Origin: Candidatus Korarchaeum sp.
GTDB taxonomy: Archaea > Korarchaeota > Korarchaeia > Korarchaeales > Korarchaeaceae
NCBI GenBank assembly: GCA_020833055.1
Contig: JAJHQZ010000011.1
Coordinates: 1 to 32,342 of the forward strand
Reading direction: 5' to 3'
DNA length: 32,342 nucleotides
The notes beneath the pieces are model-generated. The model searched no databases, was not told the origin of the DNA, and saw only the letters and a program-made list of their open reading frames with translations. A program made the position numbers and the translations under genes. Positions 15,616 to 21,854 of the stretch are shown piece by piece (the first letter of the stretch is position 1; each line of letters opens with the position of its first letter).

Positions 15616-15972
15616 ATGAGAGTCGATGGGACGGGCTTCGGCTATATAATAGTTGATGGCGTCAGGTACGATTATGATGTGGTGATAACTGACCGTGTCA
15701 TGAAGAGGAAGAAGGAGCTATCGGCTGTGGGGAGTGGGCATACCCCTCTCACGGGAGAGGAGGTACTCCACTACTTCTCCGAGAGGCCTCCAGAGGTGCT
15801 AGTAGTTGGCACTGGGCAGAGCGGTCTCATGCCCCTGTCGGGCGTTAAGGAAGCCTGTGAGAAGTTGAATATAGAGCTAATAGTTGAGAGGACCCCGGAT
15901 GCCGTGAGGACTTTCAATAAATTGAGGGAGAGCGGTAGGAATGTTAACGCGATATTTCACGTCACATGCTGA
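15616..15972 (+). CDS. Mth938-like (DUF498/NDUFAF3-type) protein
   Basis: This 118-residue single-domain protein has the Mth938 fold: GFGYIIVDGVRYDYDVVIT, EEVLHYFSERPPEVLVVGTG, the GLMPLSGVKEACEKLNIELI block, and TPDAVRTFNKLRESGRNVNAIFH, which closes the family signature. Relatives include archaeal proteins of unknown role and the mitochondrial complex I assembly factor NDUFAF3. The biochemical function is not established. ATG 15616 follows a TATA box by about 25 bases. The C-terminal 16 bases overlap the end of convergent tatC. Confidence 0.9.
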   Translation: MRVDGTGFGYIIVDGVRYDYDVVITDRVMKRKKELSAVGSGHTPLTGEEVLHYFSERPPEVLVVGTGQSGLMPLSGVKEACEKLNIELIVERTPDAVRTFNKLRESGRNVNAIFHVTC

Positions 15973-16769
15973 CCGAACTTCCTCGCTAGCAAGTAGGAGA
16001 GGTAGTAGAGTATTAAGAAAGGTACTGAGAGGGCTATCATAGAGACTGGAGTTGGATCCGGAGTAACGATAGCTAGTATTACGAGGACTACGAAGAAAAT
16101 ATAACTGAACTTCTTCCTGAGGGCCTCTGGCCTGAGGATGTCTAAGTAAGATAGCAATGCTACTATCAATGGGAAGGTGAAGAAGAGCCCCACGATCACC
16201 AAGCCCGTTATTATGAATGAGAAGAACTGCTCGATCGAGAATATGAGCTTTATACCGCTCGCTAAATATATCAACGAGAGGAAGAATATAGTCAGGGGCA
16301 TGACGACGAAATAAGCGTAAATCACACCTGATGAGAAGAGGATGGAAAATCCTAAGACGAATGGAATTATTATCCTCTTCTCCCTCTCCTCCAAAGCTGG
16401 CTCAATGAAATCGTAGATCTGCTTCGCTATATAGGGGGAGGATATGACTGAGCCGAAGAGGAGGGAGAGCATCAAGATTACTTCTATAGAATCTATCCAG
16501 CTGTAAGCTATGAGATCTATACTTATCTCCTTTATCCCGAATATATTGGCTAGGGGCCTCAGTATCGGGTTATTCAAGTCAGTCATATCCCTCCTCACTC
16601 TATCCATTATCGAGAAGATGAGGGGCCTGTAACTATGGGATGATGGATCTGGGAAAACGGAGACAGCTATAGATGATACTATGACTGAGATCAATGCCCT
16701 CCTCAGCCTCTCTAAGAGCTCTATTATGTGATCCTGAACTGGGAGCTCTTTATCCTTGCTCATATCCAT
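15957..16769 (-). CDS. tatC: Sec-independent translocase subunit TatC
   Basis: TatC is the membrane receptor for twin-arginine signal peptides, exporting folded proteins. The sequence predicts six transmembrane segments. Family landmarks are the N-terminal amphipathic HIIELLERLRRALI, the SPYIAKQIYDFIEPALEERE cytoplasmic loop, and ILRPEALRKKFSYIFFVVL leading into the conserved AIVTPDPTPVSM. The 270-residue length is normal, with an extended first periplasmic loop. It starts at ATG 16769, overlapping the methyltransferase end by 10 bases. No tatA-like gene lies nearby in this window. Confidence 0.93.
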   Translation of the reverse strand: MDMSKDKELPVQDHIIELLERLRRALISVIVSSIAVSVFPDPSSHSYRPLIFSIMDRVRRDMTDLNNPILRPLANIFGIKEISIDLIAYSWIDSIEVILMLSLLFGSVISSPYIAKQIYDFIEPALEEREKRIIIPFVLGFSILFSSGVIYAYFVVMPLTIFFLSLIYLASGIKLIFSIEQFFSFIITGLVIVGLFFTFPLIVALLSYLDILRPEALRKKFSYIFFVVLVILAIVTPDPTPVSMIALSVPFLILYYLSYLLARKFGQHVT

Positions 16770-17538
16770 CCCATCAACTCCTCATGCGAAGCTTTAGCTA
16801 TTACTACCATCTCGGGGCTGCTCCCTGAGAAAGGAGCTATCTCATAGCCCGGGTAGATCTCGCATACTGAGAAACCGCAGCTCCTCAATATATGCCTTAT
16901 CTCCCTAGGGGCGAAGAGCCTCAGCTTTATCTCATGATCCAGTACTTCCACGCTCCCCCTCGGTAGATCTACTATAGACCAACTTATATCGAGATCTGCT
17001 ATCTGATCCTCGAGATCTATCTTCCATGAGCTCTCCTTTATAGCTAGAGAGCTCCCGGATTTCCTTAGCTCGGGGGTCGGCATCTCGTAGTAGACCCTCT
17101 TCTCTATCACTCCCAAGATATTCCAAGTGTCGAATATGAAGAGACCTCCGTCCACTAAGCTCCTCCTCACAGCTCCTAGTAACTTCACGAGCGATTCATC
17201 CTCAGTGAAGTAACTTATCACACCGTACATAGCTATAGCTACATCGAACCCTCTCAATTCCATGCTAGAGGCATCTCCTACTAAGAATTTTACGTTCTCC
17301 ATCCCCTTAGCTTTTTCCCTCGCTCTATCGATCATATCCTCAGATACATCTATGCCTACTACTTCATATCCCCTCCTACCGAACTCTATGCTGTGCATCC
17401 CAGTCCCGCATCCCACGTCTAGGACCCTCCTCGCCCCCCCTTGTAAAATTTTTTAATTACTTCCTCCAAAAAATCGACCTCTTCACTCACGTTTCTATTT
17501 GCATAAAGCAGATCGTAGTATTGAGCGTATCGATCCAT
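16760..17538 (-). CDS. class I SAM-dependent methyltransferase, frameshifted in a G7 tract
   Basis: The intact part (from 17416) shows the SAM-binding motif DVGCGTGMHSIEFGRRG, the acidic end of beta 2 GIDVSEDM, VGDASSME (motif II), and FDVAIAMYGVISYF (motif III/IV). The upstream in-frame start would cut off motif I. The missing N-terminus lies in the adjacent frame: ATG 17538 reads MDRYAQYYDLLYANRNVSEE and VDFLEEVIKKFYKGG up to a run of seven Gs (17434-17440 on the plus strand as C7). With eight Gs the frame would continue as ARRVLDVGCGTG. Full length would be about 259 residues. The substrate is unknown. It sits between a small gene and tatC. The break could be a homopolymer sequencing error, a phase-variable tract or decay. 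Confidence 0.8.
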
Positions 17539-17583
17539 GAGAGGTCTCGGGCTCACTGAATTTGCCCTTAAAAAATTTGGTAC

Positions 17584-17817
17584 TCAACCCACCATCATAT
17601 CGGCTAGCGGATCGTCCCCCCTCAGCATGGCCCTAACGATATCCATGAAGTCCTCGCTCAGATCGATGTTATCCTCCTTGAGCACATCCACTATAGTGGA
17701 AGCGACTAGGAGAAGGGCTAGCATTATCCTATGGAGAGGTTGCGATTTCAGGAGATCGTCCCCCTTTATCAACTCGACTATCCTCTTAGCGACATCTCCT
17801 ACCGAGGCCTCTTCCAA
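17584..17817 (-). CDS. small helical protein of unknown function, divergent from encapsulin
   Basis: This 77-residue protein is all-helical in appearance (VGDVAKRIVELIKGDDLL, HRIMLALLLVASTIVDVLKE, LSEDFMDIVRAMLRGDDPLA) and acidic overall. Codon use (AGG, ATA, GAG) matches the neighbouring genes. The start is TTG 17817, preceded by GAGGTGG at good spacing. It heads the minus-strand cluster with the methyltransferase and tatC and shares its upstream region with the encapsulin gene. I do not recognise the family. The plus-strand frame across it is only an upstream extension of the encapsulin reading frame and has no coding character. Confidence 0.6.
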   Translation of the reverse strand: MEEASVGDVAKRIVELIKGDDLLKSQPLHRIMLALLLVASTIVDVLKEDNIDLSEDFMDIVRAMLRGDDPLADMMVG

Positions 17818-17892
17818 TGGACCACCTCAACGAATAGCAGCTTCAATAATTAAAATTTTCCATGGGAAGCCCCCTGCCGAGGTTATGGAACA

Positions 17893-17900
17893 TTTATATT
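17893..17900 (+). promoter_or_regulatory. TATA box of the encapsulin gene
   Basis: TTTATATT lies 21-28 bases before ATG 17921. This predicts a leaderless transcript beginning at or next to that codon and rules out the long upstream extension of the frame. Confidence 0.55.
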
Positions 17901-17920
17901 ATCTCGCTGTCATTCAGCTC

Positions 17921-18964
17921 ATGCTCAGCAAGAACCCCATCGAGCTCCCGGAGGGGAGGAAGTTCTCCAAGGATGAGGTAGCCCAAGCACTCAGGCTCGG
18001 CATAATAGCTGAACTAGATGCCATAAATCTCTACCTGCAGTTAGCTAAGAGCATAGATGACGAGGCAGTTAAGAGGGTCTTCGGGGATATAGCTAAGGAG
18101 GAGAAGACGCACGTAGGGGAGTTCCTCGCTTTACTTAAGAGTTTGGATGAGGAGCAAGCCTTGGAGATAGTTAAGGGTGCTGAAGAAGTTTCTAAGCTCA
18201 CTGGAATAAAAGTAGAGGACCCATCAGGTCCTAGAGAGGATTCTGAGGGCTGGGAGGAGCTCCAGAATTTAGTCAAGGATTACGCGAATTCCATCAGGAG
18301 GGTCAGGCCCAGCCTCCCCGTCACTCCACTAGGCAGGGGGATCGATGCAGTGCCAGTCGAGGAGGTATCCTTAGATGGGAGCATAAAATCGAGGAGGTAC
18401 ATAGTACAACTGAGGGAGATATCCCAGACTTTTGAGATAGCTCAAGCCTCCCTAGATTACTCGAAATCCATAGGGAAGCTTGAGGTACCTCAAGCCCTTA
18501 CTGCAGCGAGCAAACTGGTTTTCGAGGAGGAGAAAGCAATTTTAGATGGGATAAAGGAGAAAGCGGGGATGAAGGTGGGAATATCTTCTTGGGATGAGCC
18601 CGGATCCGCTGTCAATGAGGTCGCATCAGCTCTATCCAAACTACTCTCCAACGGGTTCCCCGGGCCTTTTCTATTATTCCTCAGCCCCCCTAGGTACGCG
18701 AAACTAGTCTCAGTCCATGAGAGGACCGGTATAATGGAGCTTCATAGGCTCAAGGCCCTGATAAAGGATGTGATAGCCTCTCCAGCTATCAGCGATGAGG
18801 AAGCGGTCCTAATATCATCGAATCAGCAAGTGCTAGATGTAGTAATAGGCGCCGATACGGTCCTGGATTACATAGGGCCTATAGATGGATCTCACGCTTT
18901 CAGGCTCTGGGAGACACTGGCAGTCAGGGTGAAGGATCCCAGGGGCATTGTTTTAATGAGATGA
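17921..18964 (+). CDS. encapsulin shell protein with fused N-terminal ferritin-like domain
   Basis: Residues about 1-100 are an encapsulated-ferritin-like domain: LRLGIIAELDAINLYLQLAK (Glu31) and IAKEEKTHVGEFLALL (Glu61, His64), which forms a ferroxidase site by pairing two chains. After a linker, residues about 125-347 are an HK97-fold encapsulin (LPVTPLGRGIDAVPVEEVSL, RRYIVQLREISQTFEIAQ, PGPFLLFLSPPRYAKLV, LDVVIGADTVLDYIGPIDG, RLWETLAVRV). The order and the 347-residue length match the Pyrococcus furiosus virus-like particle subunit (about 345 residues), which also begins MLS.NP. The product should assemble into an iron-storing protein nanocompartment. The start at 17921 is set by the TATA box and this homology. 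It ends 2 bases before rnpB, which is transcribed toward it. Confidence 0.95.
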   Translation: MLSKNPIELPEGRKFSKDEVAQALRLGIIAELDAINLYLQLAKSIDDEAVKRVFGDIAKEEKTHVGEFLALLKSLDEEQALEIVKGAEEVSKLTGIKVEDPSGPREDSEGWEELQNLVKDYANSIRRVRPSLPVTPLGRGIDAVPVEEVSLDGSIKSRRYIVQLREISQTFEIAQASLDYSKSIGKLEVPQALTAASKLVFEEEKAILDGIKEKAGMKVGISSWDEPGSAVNEVASALSKLLSNGFPGPFLLFLSPPRYAKLVSVHERTGIMELHRLKALIKDVIASPAISDEEAVLISSNQQVLDVVIGADTVLDYIGPIDGSHAFRLWETLAVRVKDPRGIVLMR

Positions 18965-18965
18965 G

Positions 18966-19256
18966 GGGAGTGGGGGCCATAGTCCGCCTTCTGTACTGGG
19001 GGGATTTGGCTAAGCGCCTACCTCCCGCTCGCCCCAGCTCCTCATAGCGGGAATCGGCTTGCACGCCGCCGGGGCCCCGTTTCACCGGTCCCTCGGGGAT
19101 TCTCAGCCTCACCGGCATCACAGTCATCCCCCCGAGGACGTGTCGTTTCTGTGGGCCTCCCCACCCCTCTCGAGGTGCCTCCTTGCGGAGGGGCGGCGCT
19201 GGGGGCGTGGGCGGACCTTCCCCAGCTTAGAGCCGTAACCCCCGGCCCCCTCTCCC
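18966..19256 (-). ncRNA. rnpB: RNase P RNA (archaeal type)
   Basis: The GC-rich minus-strand sequence contains the archaeal RNase P core: GGGGAAGGTCCGCCC (CR-I), ACAGAAACGACACGTCC, CCGGTGAAACGGGGCCCCG and the 3' CAGAAGGCGGACTATGG (CR-V region). Helix P1 pairs the 5' strand GGGAGAGGGGGCC (19256-19244) with GGCCCCCACTCCC at the 3' end (18978-18966), 12 of 13 bases complementary, which sets the ends at about 291 nt. It cleaves the 5' leader of tRNA precursors. A TATA box at 19276-19283 is correctly spaced. No open frame here looks coding. Confidence 0.93.
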
Positions 19257-19275
19257 AGGATAGAGGGATCACTCA

Positions 19276-19283
19276 TTATTAAA
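19276..19283 (-). promoter_or_regulatory. TATA box of rnpB
   Basis: On the minus strand this reads TTTAATAA, 20-27 bases before the predicted 5' end of RNase P RNA at about 19256. It lies just past the stop codon of the upstream regulator gene. Confidence 0.5.
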
Positions 19284-19284
19284 G

Positions 19285-19656
19285 TTACTTGAATATCTCC
19301 GGGCATATATTACAGCTGCGGTCGATCCCATCGATTGAACGATGGAACTCGCAAAGGAGCTTCCTCGATAGCAGCTCGGATGCTATCTTATAGATGCTGA
19401 AATTTATGTCCACTCTCTTCCCAGCTATTACCGATTCAGCTAGCTCATCAGTGAACTTCAACGCCTCTTCTAAATCCTCGAGCCTCAATATAGCTCCTCT
19501 CTTCATATTCAAGTATCTTGAGACATTTGAAACAGAAATACCTAAGATTTCCGCTATCTCAACCTCCAGGAGGCCCCTACTCCTCAAGTTCATTACTAAG
19601 AGCCTGTAGAGACTGGGGATTAAGTACCTATCAGCTAAGAAGAATGGGCTCTTCAT
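19285..19656 (-). CDS. helix-turn-helix regulator with C-terminal cysteines (COG2522-like)
   Basis: This is a 123-residue archaeal transcriptional regulator. The N-terminus (ADRYLIPSLYRLLVMNLRSRG) leads to an XRE-type helix-turn-helix, LLEVEIAEILGISVSNVSRY followed by LNMKRGAIL (about residues 29-60). A helical region and a Cys-containing end (CEFHR, then CNIC) may bind metal or sense redox state, as in COG2522 proteins. Its ATG directly follows the stop codon of the DUF438 sensor gene, so the two form an operon and may work together. It ends 28 bases upstream of rnpB. Confidence 0.82.
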   Translation of the reverse strand: MKSPFFLADRYLIPSLYRLLVMNLRSRGLLEVEIAEILGISVSNVSRYLNMKRGAILRLEDLEEALKFTDELAESVIAGKRVDINFSIYKIASELLSRKLLCEFHRSIDGIDRSCNICPEIFK

Positions 19657-20931
19657 TTAGAGCACCATTATCCTCTTCTTTATTTCCTCAGGGTTCTCCA
19701 ATATTTCCGTGAGGTCCTCAACTATCTCCAGAGTACCCAGATATTTCCCATCATCGTCCCTGATGCCAACTACTATCACCCTCATTATCCTGTCACCGAC
19801 CCTAGTCCAGAACTCCCTGCGGGGGAACTCCCCTCCCTTTATCTTCTTGACGTTGAGCATCACGTAACCCTCCAACCTGGGCGGGTGGCAGAAGTTCAAC
19901 CTCCTCCCTATTATAGTCTTAGTCCTCACGAAGCCTCTCATGGTGGATTCTGTGTAGAACCTGACTCTATCGTTCTCATCAGCGAAAGTCAGCTCGATGG
20001 GCAAGTTCCTCAGGATCTTCTCCAGTTCCTTGACGCTCAAGAAACCAGTCTCCATCTCAATATCCCCTTCCTTCCTTATCTCATATTCATCGGGAGTCGC
20101 TGATGAAGCTAGAGCCCTGAACTCCATGGGCAATGCCGATAAATCCTTAACCTCCGGTACCAATTGATACGGATAGATGGGCTCTGCTTCAGGTGACCAC
20201 TTCCCCAGCTCAACTCCCATATCCCCGAGGGTCTCATAGATCGCTGCCCACTCCCCCTCTGAGAATAGAGTCCAGCAAGCTGGGTAAAGTATCTTATTCT
20301 CCCTGAACACAAGATCTATGATCTCCTCCGATATTTCCTCAGAGAGGGAGGCTACTTTTTCCTTAGCATCTTCTTTCCCACTCTTAAACTCCTCTAAAGC
20401 CTCTCTCAATTCCCTCATCTTCACTATGATTTGATCCTCCCTCCCCCAGAGGACTCTTGGGACGGCCGTTATCCCTCTCCTCTCTAAATAGGGGAATATC
20501 AGCATCTGATTCTTCCTGTAATGGGATCTCAACTTCCTCAACTCACCTACGAGCTCCTCTATGGAATTAAGGACATCCTTCCCCTCCTTCAGAGCTCTAG
20601 CATAGAGCCCCAGCGCCTCAGCGTCCTTGATTAGCTCATCGTTCTCCCTCATGAGTATGTCTAGCGGATGCCCTTCTGGGACACCCTTGAGCTCTCTCTT
20701 AGCTAAAGAATCCCTGAAGAGTGCTACATGCAGATCGCATAGGCTCAGTATCTCCCTCACACTTACCCCCTCCTTGACGAGCTCTTGTTCTATCAGTGGG
20801 ATCTCAAATGGCGATATATCAGATAATAAATCACCATACTTCTCCTTAAGCTCCTCAACGCTAGATCCACTGTGGAGGAGCTTTATCACATTCTTCAAGA
20901 GCTCCTTCCTCTCATCGAAACTACTCATCAT
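19657..20931 (-). CDS. DUF438-hemerythrin-PAS domain protein
   Basis: The layout is an N-terminal DUF438 domain (about residues 5-75, with LLHSGSSVEELKEKYGDLL and SPFEIPLIEQELVKEGVSV), a hemerythrin-like helical bundle (about 95-235; HPLDILMRENDELI, LRSHYRKNQMLIFPYLERRG, FRENKILYPACW), and a C-terminal PAS domain (about 310-420; LPIELTFADENDRVRFY, GRRLNFCHPP, EFWTRVGDRIMRVIVVGIRD). The hemerythrin His/Glu residues suggest a diiron site sensing O2, NO or redox state, with signal output through the PAS domain. ATG 20931 or 20928 (MMSSFDERK) is preferred to the frame's first codon at 20958, which lies within the TATA box. It is co-transcribed with the COG2522-like regulator. Confidence 0.88.
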   Translation of the reverse strand: MMSSFDERKELLKNVIKLLHSGSSVEELKEKYGDLLSDISPFEIPLIEQELVKEGVSVREILSLCDLHVALFRDSLAKRELKGVPEGHPLDILMRENDELIKDAEALGLYARALKEGKDVLNSIEELVGELRKLRSHYRKNQMLIFPYLERRGITAVPRVLWGREDQIIVKMRELREALEEFKSGKEDAKEKVASLSEEISEEIIDLVFRENKILYPACWTLFSEGEWAAIYETLGDMGVELGKWSPEAEPIYPYQLVPEVKDLSALPMEFRALASSATPDEYEIRKEGDIEMETGFLSVKELEKILRNLPIELTFADENDRVRFYTESTMRGFVRTKTIIGRRLNFCHPPRLEGYVMLNVKKIKGGEFPRREFWTRVGDRIMRVIVVGIRDDDGKYLGTLEIVEDLTEILENPEEIKKRIMVL

Positions 20932-20957
20932 ATCACCATAGTTATAATAAGCTCGCA

Positions 20958-20981
20958 CTTTATAAACTTGCCATATGGCAA
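20958..20981 (-). promoter_or_regulatory. TATA box with adjacent 14-bp palindrome before the DUF438 gene
   Basis: On the minus strand a TTTATAAA element (about 20958-20965) lies 27-34 bases before ATG 20931. Directly upstream of it, where the BRE would be, is the perfect palindrome TTGCCATATGGCAA (20968-20981). A dimeric regulator bound there would block or recruit TFB/TBP; the co-encoded COG2522-like protein is a candidate. Confidence 0.5.
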
Positions 20982-21146
20982 ATCGATCATTAAATGAGAT
21001 ATTTATTACAGTATTATCAACAATGTTTGAAAATTAACATGAAATTTATTTTTATGGATTATTTTTATTGACGCTATGAAAGCTCATCTCAGCTCAACTG
21101 AGCATGGCATGGTAAACTTTTTCAGTTATCGCTGGGGCTATGGAAG

Positions 21147-21854
21147 ATGCCCGGAAGTAACTTCTACCCTTTGCCCCTCAAGAACCTCTACAAGCTCGCT
21201 ACATCCATGAGGGAGCCCGATGTCAGCAGCATAATGTCCCTACTGAAGGTCAGTAAGAGGAGAGCTGAACAGTACGAGAAAACCTTGAACTGGATCTTGG
21301 GAAGAGTTAAAGATGCGAAATCCATGGATGAGTTCTTTGAAAGGGTAGCGGAGGCTCTCCTGAACGAATATAAGCTGGATAAGGCCTTCGCCCTCCTGAT
21401 GGATAGGAGCATCCCCCTCTCCCCATCGAGCCTCTCGTCAGCGATCAAGGGGAACGGCATAAATATCAACGATACCGAGGCCAAAGCCATAATCTCATGG
21501 CTCAAGGAAGGAGGGTTCCTAAAGGAGAGGAGAGTCCCCATCTTAGCCCTCTCCTTAGAGGAGAGAGTGCTCGAGGATATAAGGAGCAAGGGCTCTTTGA
21601 CATATTCAAGCCTCAGGAAGGTCTATGGTGATTCTGCGAGGCGAATAATATTCTCCCTATGGAAGAAGGGTCTCGTGAATGTCCCATCATTCGAGAAGTA
21701 CAGGAAATTGCTTGAGAGCATCGATGATATCGATAAGATACCTGGAAACGTTTCGGGGAAGATATTCTCGAAATGGCAGGATAGGATAAGCGGGGAAGTT
21801 TACAGCGAGCTCGTGATACCTCTGAGGGAGAGGATATCGGCAAGGTGGCATTGA
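21147..21854 (+). CDS. unknown protein with winged-helix segments, partner of the AAA+ gene
   Basis: This 235-residue protein has no recognised family. It is helical and basic. Residues about 90-125 (SSAIKGNGININDTEAKAII, then SWLKEGGFLKERR) and about 130-175 (LALSLEERVLEDIRSKGSL, SSLRKVYGDSARRIIFSLWK, KGLVNVPS) each resemble a winged-helix repeat, which suggests DNA or protein binding. ATG 21147 is the first in frame, behind a GGGGC-rich leader; the nearby ATG 21140 opens only a six-codon frame. Its stop overlaps the ATG of the AAA+ ATPase gene by one base (TGATG), so the two proteins are probably made together and may form a complex. Confidence 0.75.
   Translation: MPGSNFYPLPLKNLYKLATSMREPDVSSIMSLLKVSKRRAEQYEKTLNWILGRVKDAKSMDEFFERVAEALLNEYKLDKAFALLMDRSIPLSPSSLSSAIKGNGININDTEAKAIISWLKEGGFLKERRVPILALSLEERVLEDIRSKGSLTYSSLRKVYGDSARRIIFSLWKKGLVNVPSFEKYRKLLESIDDIDKIPGNVSGKIFSKWQDRISGEVYSELVIPLRERISARWH

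Noticed and set aside
17537-17920. 128-codon N-terminal extension of the encapsulin frame from ATG 17537
   Set aside because: It lies before a well-placed TATA box, covers a better minus-strand gene, and homology to the Pyrococcus particle starts at 17921 (MLSKNP).
18924-19306. Overlapping minus-strand frames rich in Arg, Gly and Pro
   Set aside because: They are translations of the GC-rich RNase P RNA gene, not coding sequence.
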